Program-made: the position numbers and the translations under genes | Shown: positions 1-8,696 of the stretch, one piece after another | Layout: each line of letters starts with the position of its first letter | How positions within the stretch are numbered: position 1 is the first letter of the stretch | Origin: Fimbriimonadia bacterium | Lineage (GTDB): Bacteria; Armatimonadota; Fimbriimonadia; Fimbriimonadales; Fimbriimonadaceae | Assembly: GCA_030427425.1 (NCBI GenBank) | Contig: JAUICQ010000012.1 | Location: forward strand, 1-46,926 | Reading direction: 5' to 3' | Length of the DNA stretch: 46,926 nt | Notes under the pieces: model-generated | The model's database searches: none | Seen by the model: only the letters and a program-made list of their open reading frames with translations | Told to the model about the DNA's origin: nothing

Positions 1-34
1 AGAATAGATATCGAAAAAACATAACAATTGCGTG

Positions 35-49
35 TTTTTTTTTTTTTTT
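35..49. repeat. 15-nt poly-T tract
   Basis: An uninterrupted run of 15 T lies 26 bases before the preferred lipoprotein start. It could be the U-tract of an upstream terminator outside the window, or a slippage-prone tract spaced to affect the promoter. Neither can be decided from the window. Confidence 0.5.
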
Positions 50-75
50 CATTGATTCCAAAAATAAGTAATGTG

Positions 76-1275
76 ATGAAGAGTTTCGTGTATAAATTTG
101 GAATAGTAGTAGGAACAATCGGTTTTGCGTCTGGCTGTGGAAGTAGTAGTGGTAGTAGTGTAAGTGGAGCAAAAACTGAATCAGTATCAGGTAGTTATAA
201 CGAGAGTGAGAGAGACTCTGAACTAAAGAATGTAAAAGAATTTACTAATAAAATTAAGGATGTTACAGATGGCTCTGCTTTGTATCAAAAGATGAAAGAG
301 ATAAGTGAAAATCCTGAATTTTCAGAAGACATGATATTTACAGTGGATATATATCATAAAGATAAATGGTGGAATAGCAGAAAAATGGTTTACTCTAGTT
401 CTTTTGATAGATTTTTAGTATACGGTGTACGAAAGCACGCTGATGGTAGTGAATATCCAATAAGGTATTCATTGCAAGACTTTAATGACTATTATAATAA
501 GGGTGATGATAGGGAATTTAAGTTTAAGGACGTAAGTGTAGCTTCAGAGAAATATATTTCAGATGATAATGATCAAAGTATAAGAACAATGTTTAATTAC
601 AAATACCTTGTCGGTCTTACGAAATATGTGAATAAGGCAACCTCTGGTAAGAACTTGTATTATAGGATGAAGGCATTAAGTGGTTGGTATTATTTCGATG
701 ACTTGGTATTTTCTGTGGAGATATATTATCATGAAAATGGAAAAGATGGTCCAATGAAATGGTTTTCTTTCAGACCAATGAAGTTCGATGATAAACTTGA
801 TAGATTTGTAGTAGATGGTGTAAAGACGACTGGTGATAGAACTATCAAATATGACGCTAAAGAATTTGATGATTATTACAATAGTAGTAATGAAATATAT
901 AGCTTTGAGAACGTACAGGTAGATATTGCTAAATTATTCCCCATTAAAAGCATGATTAAGAACAACGACACCTCCGGTCTTACTGAATACGTTAATCATA
1001 CTAAGAATGGTGAGGAAATAGCTGATAGGATGATGCTATTATTAGAAATGCCGGGCTTTGAGCAAAGTTTCGTTATTAAATTCAAGACTGAGATGAGTGA
1101 GGGATACATTTGGCCATATTCGGATGATAAACTTTATACGCGCATAGACTATCGTTATGGAGGCTCTACAGATTCTGTTGTAGATAAGAAGGAATTTTTT
1201 GATGAGTATGTTTATTCTTATAAGTTCAGTTATAAGTTAGGTTATATTTTCGAACAAGAAATAGTTCGAGAATAA
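76..1275 (+). CDS. Putative lipoprotein with three internal repeats, function unknown
   Basis: I do not recognise this family. The frame is open from position 28, but the ATG at 76 is preferred. It gives a basic N-terminus, a hydrophobic stretch and a lipobox-like FASGC (Cys21), followed by a Ser/Gly-rich linker, as in exported lipoproteins. The mature part (399 aa in all) contains three diverged copies of a module of about 110-125 residues, near residues 50-165, 180-295 and 305-395. Each has a helix-like start (for example LTKYVN...YYRMKALS or LTEYVN...ADRMMLLLE), then a beta-rich part with many Tyr, Asp and Lys, and in the first two copies a DDYYN motif. No catalytic motif is seen. The -3 position of the lipobox is Ala, which is less usual, so lipidation is probable rather than certain. 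A hairpin follows the stop. A surface-exposed binding protein is plausible but unproven. Confidence 0.6.
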   Translation: MKSFVYKFGIVVGTIGFASGCGSSSGSSVSGAKTESVSGSYNESERDSELKNVKEFTNKIKDVTDGSALYQKMKEISENPEFSEDMIFTVDIYHKDKWWNSRKMVYSSSFDRFLVYGVRKHADGSEYPIRYSLQDFNDYYNKGDDREFKFKDVSVASEKYISDDNDQSIRTMFNYKYLVGLTKYVNKATSGKNLYYRMKALSGWYYFDDLVFSVEIYYHENGKDGPMKWFSFRPMKFDDKLDRFVVDGVKTTGDRTIKYDAKEFDDYYNSSNEIYSFENVQVDIAKLFPIKSMIKNNDTSGLTEYVNHTKNGEEIADRMMLLLEMPGFEQSFVIKFKTEMSEGYIWPYSDDKLYTRIDYRYGGSTDSVVDKKEFFDEYVYSYKFSYKLGYIFEQEIVRE

Positions 1276-1298
1276 ATAGAACTAATTACGCACTTAAT

Positions 1299-1328
1299 AC
1301 CCCCAAGTAGAAGCACTACTTGGGGGGT
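1299..1328 (+). terminator. Hairpin after the lipoprotein gene
   Basis: The arms ACCCCCAAGTAG and CTACTTGGGGGG flank a 5-nt loop, 23 bases after the stop at 1275. There is no strong T-run after it (TAATTATATTTAA), so termination may be weak or the hairpin may only protect the mRNA end. Confidence 0.5.
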
Positions 1329-1390
1329 AATTATATTTAAGCAGTTTCTAGTGCGAAGTCCGGATTAATACTGAAAAACTAATATTGCTG

Positions 1391-1728
1391 GCAGGACCCG
1401 GAGCTCCGTCCTCGAAGGGGGACTTATACAATGTCGGGGCGACATTTGCCAATCATCTCCCCACGGCCGGTCATCCTCGAAGGGGATCCACATATTGATA
1501 TATCATCACCAAGTGTGGGTTCAAAGACAATGAGGATTAATCATATTGATAATAGACTGGATTCCGATTCCGGAATGACAAAACAGCGGCGGGTTCAAAA
1601 AATCTCGCAAAAAATCGTCACGGACCCCGCTCCGTCCTCGAAGGGGGACTTATACAATGTCGGGGCTACATTTTTCAATCATCTCCCCACGGCCGGTCAT
1701 CCTCGAAGGGGAGCTCCGGCCGAAATTA
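1391..1728. repeat. Mosaic palindromic repeat region R1
   Basis: This gene-free stretch holds two copies of a module containing CTCCGTCCTCGAAGGGGGAC and a CGGGG arm (from about 1394 and 1622). Both are followed by CATCTCCCCACGGCCGGTCA. Between them lies a unit of about 112 bp (1471-1582) that recurs twice in region R2. An open frame spans 1431-1739, but it is made wholly of repeat DNA and is not considered a gene. Confidence 0.8.
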
Positions 1729-1811
1729 AAGCCTCATAAGGAAGACTTTTAAAATTAATCTGTATCCAGGTGTAATGTATACGTTTTGCAGTAGTATAGT
1801 ATACTAATAGT

Positions 1812-3155
1812 ATGTTAAGAGCTGCTTTTACCACTCTGGGTTGTAAAGTTAATCAGTATGAAACTCAGAAGATATTAGACTCCTATGAAGATGCTGGGTT
1901 TGAAATAGTGCCATTCCAATCGGTGGCTGATGTCTATGTTGTGAACACATGTAGTGTTACAAGTATAGCAGAGAGTAAGAGTAGGTATACCATACGCCGA
2001 GCCCTGAAGCAGAATCCGCTTGCTAAGATGGTTGTCACGGGTTGTGCTGCTCAGATGGCGATTAATAAAAATGAAGAGATTGATGGTGCAGATGTACTAG
2101 TGCCGAATCCTGAAAAATTAGACTCTTTAAAATATTTGCTAGAGGCATTTCCAGAATTTAAAAAGCAGTTAGAGGAATCTAAAAAGCAGACCGGGTTCAT
2201 CCCAGCTGTTAATAGGTCCCGTGCTAACATCAAAATTCAGGATGGATGTAGTGTCTACTGTAGTTACTGTTCGATACCGTATACCAGGCCAGGAATGAAA
2301 TCGGTCCCATATCAGGAGGTATTGGCGGAGGTGAATCGGATGGTGAAAGTAGGATACAAAGAGATTATCCTCACCGGCGTTTTAATCGGCAGTTACGGAC
2401 CCGATACAGGGAGTAATGGGCCCGATTTTGAATCGTTAATCGAACTATTGCATGAGGTAGAAGGATTAAAAAGAATCAGAATTAGTAGTATAGAGACGAA
2501 TCAGGTATCAGACAGATTGATTGATATCATGAAGTTGAAAGATACAAAGGTGGTCCCTCATCTACATATTCCGCTCCAGTGTGGCGATTCTGGAGTATTG
2601 AAGGACATGAATAGGCCCTATACCAAGGAGTATTACATAGATCTTTGTAAACGGCTATATGAGGAGATTCCGCAGTTTAGTTTAAGCACCGATATCATGG
2701 TAGGATTTCCAACGGAAACGGAAGAACGATTCCAGAGCACGGTTGAGGTATGTGAGGCGGTAAATTATTTAAAAGCGCACCTCTTCAGATTTAGTCCACG
2801 GTTTGGCACTCCTGCTGATGAATGGGGGGACAGAGTGAATCCGGAAGAGAAGCAGAGACGATCGAAAGTATTGTCAGAGATTACGAACAGAACAGCTCAG
2901 GCCCATATCGATAAATTCTTGGGCAAGACGATGAGAGTACTGGTTGAGATGAAAGAAGGTAAGAACGGATTGTTAAAAGGTTTAACGGATAACTATCTGG
3001 ATGTAGAGTTTGCCGGACCTAAGAGTCTGCTTGGGAATATCGCCTATGTTACACTCGAAAATAGGAATAATTTAAGCATTACGGGGAGCCTGTCTCACTA
3101 TGAGGGAGAAGGAAATGAACTGCCGGCTAGCAGATTAATTCCACTGTTGAAATAA
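1812..3155 (+). CDS. mtaB: tRNA t6A37 methylthiotransferase MtaB
   Basis: Radical-SAM methylthiotransferase that converts t6A to ms2t6A at position 37 of ANN-decoding tRNAs. The N-terminal domain has the family's conserved Cys residues at C11 (in TTLGCKVNQYE), C47 and C78, which bind the auxiliary 4Fe-4S cluster. The radical-SAM CxxxCxxC is at C146, C150 and C153 (GCSVYCSYCSIPYTRPG). The last ~60 residues fit a TRAM-like RNA-binding domain. The LGCKVNQYE signature favours MtaB over MiaB or RimO, and 447 aa is normal for the family. The ATG at 1812 lies only 11 bases after a TATAGT (1795-1800), so a very short leader is possible. The gene is alone between a repeat region and a convergent ABC transporter gene. 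Confidence 0.9.
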   Translation: MLRAAFTTLGCKVNQYETQKILDSYEDAGFEIVPFQSVADVYVVNTCSVTSIAESKSRYTIRRALKQNPLAKMVVTGCAAQMAINKNEEIDGADVLVPNPEKLDSLKYLLEAFPEFKKQLEESKKQTGFIPAVNRSRANIKIQDGCSVYCSYCSIPYTRPGMKSVPYQEVLAEVNRMVKVGYKEIILTGVLIGSYGPDTGSNGPDFESLIELLHEVEGLKRIRISSIETNQVSDRLIDIMKLKDTKVVPHLHIPLQCGDSGVLKDMNRPYTKEYYIDLCKRLYEEIPQFSLSTDIMVGFPTETEERFQSTVEVCEAVNYLKAHLFRFSPRFGTPADEWGDRVNPEEKQRRSKVLSEITNRTAQAHIDKFLGKTMRVLVEMKEGKNGLLKGLTDNYLDVEFAGPKSLLGNIAYVTLENRNNLSITGSLSHYEGEGNELPASRLIPLLK

Positions 3156-3178
3156 GATTAATCGATTATCCTGAAGTG

Positions 3179-4996
3179 TTAATCTAAAGTAGCGTTTGTA
3201 TATCTAGTGCTCTGGATTTGGTGCATCTGCTGATATTTTTTGCAGCATTTCATCAGAACATGGTGTGCATCAAATCCGATTTGATTTCCCTTGTCCAATA
3301 CAAGGATTTTATCGGCCATGCTAACAGAGGCTAATCGGTGTGTGATGTAGATAGCTGTTTTATCTTTACAGATCTCTTCAAAATGTTCATATATCTCATT
3401 TTCACTTATAGCATCGAGGGATGCAGTAGGTTCATCAAGAATTAGTAGGCTGGTATCTTTGTATAATGCCCTTGCAATAGCTATCTTCTGCCACTGACCA
3501 ATCGATAGATCGGTACCACCAAACATCTTGCCAAGTGGCGTATTTATCCCTTCAGGTAATCGATGAATAAAGCCAGCGTCAAGAGTCTGTATAACCGCTT
3601 TTAGATTATTGCTAACAATTGGTTTTCCATCTAATGCAATGTTTTTCTTTAATGGAAATGCGTAGCATCCAAAATCCTGGAAGACGGTAGCAATCTGGGT
3701 CCAGAGCTCTCTTACATTATATGTCTCAATAGAGTTGCCATTAATAAGTATTCTTCCGGATGTGGGGTGATAGAATCCACAGATGAGTTTGATTAGTGTA
3801 GTTTTACCCGATCCGTTTTCGCCTACAATGGCTATTTTTTCTTTGCTAGTTATTTCAAAGTTGATGTTGTTCAACACATTTCTACCATCTAGATAGGTGA
3901 AGGATACATTTTCAAATTTTACAGTATGGATGCCATCCCGCAACTGCTCAGAATGTGATATCTGTTTCTGATAAGAAGAATCTTCTTTAATAGAAAGAAA
4001 GTGAAAATATTTCTCAAAAAAGAGGAGATGTTGAGATAGCCATCCGTACTCCATTCCAAGATTCATAATGGAATGGTGTAACTGCATAAAGAGCTGTAAA
4101 ATAAGAGCTAACGACCCTATGCCGAGAGTCCCTGTTCTTATAGATTCAACAGCAGTATAAATAGCCACCACATTTCCTATTAGTAAAATAATTGATGGTA
4201 CCAGTGGCAGGAAGGTGAGTTTCAAGCGTATGCCGAACATCTTCCGATAGATGTCATTAAAGAGTTCCTGATAGCAGGATATAAGATGTTCTCCTACTCC
4301 ATAAATTCTCATTTCTTTCGCGTGAGCTACATTGGTGGACAGGCTAGACAAGTAGTTCATTCTTCTACTTTTCGGACTTCTCCCAAGCGATTCTATCCAA
4401 AGTTTAGTCTGAATATTACTCATCATCTTTCCGTGCAGAATGATACATGCTAGAACCAAGATGGTTAGATAAGAAAGCTGGGTAAATAATAATGCAATAG
4501 AATAGCTGATAGTGCAGATATTACCAAAGATCCCCATAACAGTTACCACAAGATTAATCGGTTTGTTCTGAGCTCCATCACTTATAATCTGGATATCGTT
4601 ATAGTAGCTCTCTTTATCAAAATGGCTCAAGGATAAGAGTGAGTTCGATTTTTCTATGATGCTCCTATTAATAAAGCACACGCTCTTATCTCCTAAATTG
4701 CTCTGTAAAAATGGGATAAGTGGTGATAGTAGATTGTTTATTAGTAAACAGCCGCCCCAGCAGAAAATAAAATATGTTACATCCGTTGTTTTGGAGGCGA
4801 GTACATTAATAATTTGAGAAGAAAAATAAATAGCCGCTATAGGGAATATACTATTCAGAAGAATGACTAAAATGGTAGACGTGAAAAATAGTTTGTCCGA
4901 TTGATAGACTGCATAAAGACTCTTTCTGAGAGTTCGTATTTTTTCGGTTAGGATTTGTATGCCCTTAGAAATAGTAAATTGTTGTTTATTTTTCAT
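3179..4996 (-). CDS. ABC exporter, fused permease and ATPase
   Basis: A 605-residue half-transporter, which would act as a dimer in the inner membrane. The N-terminal part (about residues 35-330) is hydrophobic with about six membrane segments, as in type I exporters. The C-terminal nucleotide-binding domain has Walker A GENGSGKTT (392-400), the signature LSIGQ (497-501), Walker B with LLILDEPTAS (517-526) and the H-loop His in ITHR. The substrate cannot be read from the sequence. No periplasmic adaptor, peptidase domain or substrate gene lies beside it, so lipid, peptide and drug export all remain possible. It is convergent with mtaB with only a 23-base gap. Confidence 0.85.
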   Translation of the reverse strand: MKNKQQFTISKGIQILTEKIRTLRKSLYAVYQSDKLFFTSTILVILLNSIFPIAAIYFSSQIINVLASKTTDVTYFIFCWGGCLLINNLLSPLIPFLQSNLGDKSVCFINRSIIEKSNSLLSLSHFDKESYYNDIQIISDGAQNKPINLVVTVMGIFGNICTISYSIALLFTQLSYLTILVLACIILHGKMMSNIQTKLWIESLGRSPKSRRMNYLSSLSTNVAHAKEMRIYGVGEHLISCYQELFNDIYRKMFGIRLKLTFLPLVPSIILLIGNVVAIYTAVESIRTGTLGIGSLALILQLFMQLHHSIMNLGMEYGWLSQHLLFFEKYFHFLSIKEDSSYQKQISHSEQLRDGIHTVKFENVSFTYLDGRNVLNNINFEITSKEKIAIVGENGSGKTTLIKLICGFYHPTSGRILINGNSIETYNVRELWTQIATVFQDFGCYAFPLKKNIALDGKPIVSNNLKAVIQTLDAGFIHRLPEGINTPLGKMFGGTDLSIGQWQKIAIARALYKDTSLLILDEPTASLDAISENEIYEHFEEICKDKTAIYITHRLASVSMADKILVLDKGNQIGFDAHHVLMKCCKKYQQMHQIQSTRYTNATLD

Positions 4997-5136
4997 ATCT
5001 TATTTTAAATATAACGGAAAATTAAATTTTAGTTGATACAGAAAAGTTAGTTTTTAAATAATTAGTATCGACTAATTAACCCCAGGTAGGTTGTTCAGTT
5101 TTCAAAAGGGGCAGATATCGGGTATGGTGTATATAA

Positions 5137-5916
5137 ATGTTAAGAAACTCATTTTTCTTCTTAGAAGGATTCGATAGGGATAGCGAAAGCGAATTTTATA
5201 AGAAGGGGTGTTGTAATTGGGATAATTTTTTATCAACAGAAGATCATCACCTTCCTTCTCATGATATCAGCAAGATTAGGCAGCAGATAGAAAACTGTAC
5301 TGAAGCCATTGATAGTGGCAATGGAACCTATTTTGCTAACTTGTTACCCAATAATGATATATGGAGAACTTGGGACGAGTTTAAGGGCAAGGCTGTCTAT
5401 TTAGATATTGAGACGGATGGTAAATTCCACCAGAATGCCATTACAACCATAGGGTTACATTCCCAAGACGGATTCGAATGTCTGATTAAAGGGGATAATC
5501 TAGATAAGTTTCCAGAAATTATTAAGAATTATCAGTTAGTAGTAACTTTTTACGGGTCCGGGTTCGATCTTCCTATGATTAGAAAAAGATTTCCGGATAT
5601 CAAGATGCCCCCACTCCATTGGGACCTCTATTTTTCCTTCAAACAGTTAGGGTATAAAGGCGGGCTTAAGAAGATTGAGCAACAGCTAGGAATTTCTAGA
5701 AGTGATGAGACTGATGGTCTAACAGGAAAGGATGCCATTATTCTCTGGAATAGATATATGAGTGGCGATTTAAACGCACTCGATACCTTAATTCAGTATA
5801 ACAAGGAAGACGTAGTGAACTTGGAGACGCTGGCAGAGATTGCTTATGTGAAACATCTGGATAAGTTGAATCCGCTTCTTAAAGAGGTTTTAACTAGTAA
5901 AGTTGCTTGCTATTAG
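5137..5916 (+). CDS. RNase H-like exonuclease, YprB type
   Basis: This matches the ribonuclease-H-like exonuclease domain of the YprB family, which belongs to the DEDD superfamily. The acidic residues are visible in order: D90 and E92 in YLDIETDG, D144 in FYGSGFDLPMI, and D225 in YNKEDVVNL with Y221 four residues before it, as in DEDDy enzymes. Residues 1-80 precede the domain and have no recognisable motif. At 259 aa it carries the nuclease domain without the TPR tail of Bacillus YprB. A 3'-5' exonuclease acting on DNA or RNA is expected from the family, but the substrate is unknown. Repeat region R2 follows. Confidence 0.75.
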   Translation: MLRNSFFFLEGFDRDSESEFYKKGCCNWDNFLSTEDHHLPSHDISKIRQQIENCTEAIDSGNGTYFANLLPNNDIWRTWDEFKGKAVYLDIETDGKFHQNAITTIGLHSQDGFECLIKGDNLDKFPEIIKNYQLVVTFYGSGFDLPMIRKRFPDIKMPPLHWDLYFSFKQLGYKGGLKKIEQQLGISRSDETDGLTGKDAIILWNRYMSGDLNALDTLIQYNKEDVVNLETLAEIAYVKHLDKLNPLLKEVLTSKVACY

Positions 5917-5989
5917 AGGGTTGCTGAGTAATTAGGTAGACTGGATCTCCTTCGAAGATGACAATAGAGGGAGGGACGATACTTGAATA

Positions 5990-6425
5990 ATCCACCACCC
6001 ATACCCCGAAATGTCACCCCGGAAAACATATAATTCCCGTTCGAGGACGGAGCGGTGCCCATGACCTTCTAAAAAACACTTTAAACATTAGCCTAAAGTT
6101 TGAAATGCGGGGCCACATCTTCCAATCATCTTTCCACTAGGTCGGTCATCCTGGGACGGGATCCACATATTGATATATCATCACCAAGTGTAGGTTCAAA
6201 GACAATGAGGAAAATTAATATTGATAATAGACTGGATTCCGATTCCGGAATGACAAATTAGAGGCGGGGCGAAAGCTATGACTCAGCTCCCCACTCGGTC
6301 GTCATCCTAGAATGGGATCCACATATTGATATATCATCACCAAGTGTAGGTTCAAAGACAATGAGGAAAATTAATATTTATAATGGACTGGATTCCGTTC
6401 CGGAATGACAAATCAGGTGTGGGTT
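5990..6425. repeat. Mosaic palindromic repeat region R2 with tandem 112-bp units
   Basis: Gene-free DNA between the convergent exonuclease gene and trpS. Two near-identical units (6146-6257 and 6302-6412) share the segment beginning GGATCCACATATTGATATAT and ending in GGAATGACAAAT; a third copy is at 1471-1582. A module at about 6010-6115 is the reverse complement of those at 24047-24155 and 28005-28090. Each unit has imperfect inverted ends of about 20 bases (GTCATCCTAGAATGGGATCC against GTCATTCCGGAACGGAATCC). Nothing coding is seen. Confidence 0.85.
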
Positions 6426-6501
6426 CAATAAACTAACAATTATCACCAAAATATACCCGGATGCGGCCGATTTAAAATCCCCCAAAAACACTCAGTCAGG
6501 A

Positions 6502-7509
6502 CTATTTAAAGTAGTTCAACCCGATTGCGTCTCTAACCATCTCTATAGTTTCCATGGCTTTTACTCTAGCGTTTCTAGTTCCTTCAACTAGAATCTCCTT
6601 GAGATCATCCTTGTTGATGCTTTCCCGTCTTTCTCTAAACTCCCCGATTAATTCCTGGAGTGTTTCGTTAAGGAGTTTTTTAATGGTAACGTCTCCCAGA
6701 CCTCCTTTGCGGTAATGATCTTTCAGATTTTCTACTTCTTCTTTGTCCTTATGGAAAGCATCTAGATAAGCAAATACGACGTTGCCTTCTACGGTGCCGG
6801 GATCGGAAACTTTTAGGTGATTGGGATCGGTATACATCTGGAATACTTTCTGTCTAACTTCCTCTGGAGAATCGGATAGGTAGATGGCATTATTTAAGCT
6901 TTTCGAAGCTTTAGCTTTTCCATCGATCCCCACTAATCTGGATGCATGACTAAGGTGTGCTTTGCATTCTTTGAGGCAATCGGTCTGATAGATCCTGTTA
7001 AATCGGCGTACAATTTCGTTAGTCTGTTCTATCATTGGTACCTGATCGTCCCCTACTGGTACTAGTTCTGCTTGAAATATGGTAATATCTGCAGCCTGAC
7101 TCACTGGGTAGCAGAAGAATCCGGCAGGGATCCCTTCACCGAATCCTTTCTGTTGAATTTCAGCTTTAACAGTAGGATTCCTTTCTAATCGCCCTAGGTT
7201 TACTAAATTTAGATAATAAACAGTGAGCTCTGTAAGTTCTGGTATCTGCGATTGAATGAAGATAGTGCTAACATCTGGTTTAATACCAACGGATAGGTAG
7301 TCTAGAGTAACATCGTAAACGCTCTGAGTAATTTTTTCTGGATGTTCAAAGTTATCAGTAAGAGCTTGTACGTCTGCTATCATGATATACTGCTGATAAC
7401 TATCTTGGAGTTTAACTCTGTTCTGTAGGGAGCCGATATAATGCCCCAAGTGGAGTCTACCGGAGGGACGATCTCCGGTGAGGATAATCTTTTTATTGGT
7501 ATTGCTCAT
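6502..7509 (-). CDS. trpS: Tryptophanyl-tRNA synthetase
   Basis: Charges tRNA-Trp with tryptophan in the cytoplasm. This is a class Ic synthetase of 335 aa, the usual bacterial length. The HIGH motif appears as HLGH (20-23) within [17 protein letters not shown]. The tryptophan-pocket stretch PVGDDQ is at 151-156, and the KMSKS loop appears as KASKS at 200-204, an accepted variant. It starts 39 bases after the stop of the upstream RtcA-like gene on the same strand, so the two may be cotranscribed. Its cognate tRNA-Trp lies far away at 31310. Confidence 0.95.
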   Translation of the reverse strand: MSNTNKKIILTGDRPSGRLHLGHYIGSLQNRVKLQDSYQQYIMIADVQALTDNFEHPEKITQSVYDVTLDYLSVGIKPDVSTIFIQSQIPELTELTVYYLNLVNLGRLERNPTVKAEIQQKGFGEGIPAGFFCYPVSQAADITIFQAELVPVGDDQVPMIEQTNEIVRRFNRIYQTDCLKECKAHLSHASRLVGIDGKAKASKSLNNAIYLSDSPEEVRQKVFQMYTDPNHLKVSDPGTVEGNVVFAYLDAFHKDKEEVENLKDHYRKGGLGDVTIKKLLNETLQELIGEFRERRESINKDDLKEILVEGTRNARVKAMETIEMVRDAIGLNYFK

Positions 7510-7548
7510 GTTTATAGTTTACTATACACAAACTAAGAGTGAACGGAG

Positions 7549-8589
7549 CTATCTAATAATAATCTGACCCCTATCTCCTGGTTTTCCAATAATTGTAAGA
7601 TATACAGGAATAAACTGTTTGATAATAAATGAGGAAGTGAGTAGTGAGTCATTTATTTCTGTAACGTAGAATTTTGTAGAAGCGTCGGAGAGTATAATCG
7701 GTATGAGGCTAAGCCAGTCGTAATGTTGTGGATAGAGGCATCCTTCTTCAATCCATTTTAAGAGCTGATTAATCTCTTTGTTTAGTGGTGTTAAGCTATT
7801 AGTAATATTGGTAGTGAATCCGCCTACTCCATTTTCATAGGTGAGGTTTACGCTAACGATAAGTAGATCTTGGATAGCACTATTCTCTATAATCTGGAGT
7901 CGTGGTGAGATGCCTTCTATTTCGAGTCGGTCTTTTATTTTAGTAAAGATTATCCTACCCCTTTTTTCGTTTTCTGGAGATGTGTGGATTATGATATTAG
8001 AGCTTAGTAAGTCTCCTCGTTCGTTTTCTTCATCAATCTGCCATTTGCTGGGTTCGATATCGAGATTGCAGATGATGTTGTTCTCATCTTCATTGAGGGT
8101 GATATCGGCATCCATCCCTAATTTTCTAAGGAATGGGAGAGTTAGGAATTGAAATTTATCAATATTTAAGAAGTGAGTAATGTTTTTCTCCATCGTAAGT
8201 TCTATTTGCGTGTAGCTTGTTTTAGGAGAGAGGAGCATCAGAAGCATTTCGAAAAAATGGATGTGATACGGACTAGTGTTTTCAATAGTGAATTGTAAGG
8301 AGTCTTTACTTTTTGGAAGGTGTTTGGGTTGTATGGAGAAGTAGGATGTATCAGGTTCAGAAACATTCAGTTTAGATTCTGTTAAGGAGGAGATAATTTT
8401 TATTAGTTCCAGATCGGCTGAGATGCTCTTTTTTTTGCCTTTATTTTGGAAGTTACAGCACTCTAATAACGATTCTACACACCATTCCCTTAGGGTTAGT
8501 GAGCTTAGTAGAATACCTAGCGTCAGTATTACTTCTATATCATGATTATCTTTGCATCTTGTGCATATTGCTTCGCTGTTAAGTTGCAT
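7549..8589 (-). CDS. RtcA/Rcl1-like protein without the catalytic His (tentative)
   Basis: There is no obvious family at first sight. Aligned by eye with recalled E. coli RtcA (RNA 3'-terminal phosphate cyclase), it is colinear over most of its 346 residues. FLTLPFLRKLGMDADITL (148-165) matches the RtcA segment VLEPLLAKIGIHQQTTL. ERGDLLSSNIII matches the ERGNIV region. DWLSLIPIILS (291-301) matches DQLVLPMALA, and FIPVYLTI (326-333) matches FLPVRFGLI. The RtcA nucleophile His309 (in CHLLTN) falls on Ser315 (DSLLTS), and the N-terminal Gly-rich GEGGGQ loop is absent. If the match holds, this is a catalytically dead cyclase fold, like eukaryotic Rcl1. It sits directly upstream of trpS. The start is the first ATG; no clear Shine-Dalgarno is seen and a hairpin lies just before it. 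Confidence 0.5.
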   Translation of the reverse strand: MQLNSEAICTRCKDNHDIEVILTLGILLSSLTLREWCVESLLECCNFQNKGKKKSISADLELIKIISSLTESKLNVSEPDTSYFSIQPKHLPKSKDSLQFTIENTSPYHIHFFEMLLMLLSPKTSYTQIELTMEKNITHFLNIDKFQFLTLPFLRKLGMDADITLNEDENNIICNLDIEPSKWQIDEENERGDLLSSNIIIHTSPENEKRGRIIFTKIKDRLEIEGISPRLQIIENSAIQDLLIVSVNLTYENGVGGFTTNITNSLTPLNKEINQLLKWIEEGCLYPQHYDWLSLIPIILSDASTKFYVTEINDSLLTSSFIIKQFIPVYLTIIGKPGDRGQIIIR

Positions 8590-8595
8590 TACATC

Positions 8596-8628
8596 ACCAT
8601 TCTAGCATGAATTATTGGCTAGAATGGT
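8596..8628 (-). promoter_or_regulatory. Perfect 11-bp inverted repeat before the RtcA-like gene
   Basis: ACCATTCTAGC and GCTAGAATGGT flank an 11-nt AT-rich spacer and end 6 bases before the start codon at 8589. The repeat lies between the stop of the upstream LRR gene and this gene, both on the minus strand. It could terminate the LRR transcript, act as an operator, or control translation. No T-run follows it, which argues against a simple terminator. Confidence 0.5.
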
Positions 8629-8696
8629 ATTTGATTTGCGTTTTTATGGTAAGTAAATTAGTTGGTTTTGCAGTGTTAGGGATTAGTATCAATTAT

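Noticed and set aside
28-75. TTG start at 28 for the lipoprotein
   Set aside because: It would translate through a 15-T homopolymer and place a Phe-rich stretch before the signal peptide. The ATG at 76 gives a standard lipoprotein leader.
1431-1739. A 102-codon open frame in repeat region R1
   Set aside because: It consists entirely of mosaic-repeat DNA, has no ribosome-binding site and reads through both repeat copies. Its residues reflect the repeat and not a protein family.
6146-6412. CRISPR-like tandem repeats
   Set aside because: The units are about 112 bp, near-identical throughout, with only two in tandem and no unique spacers or cas genes.
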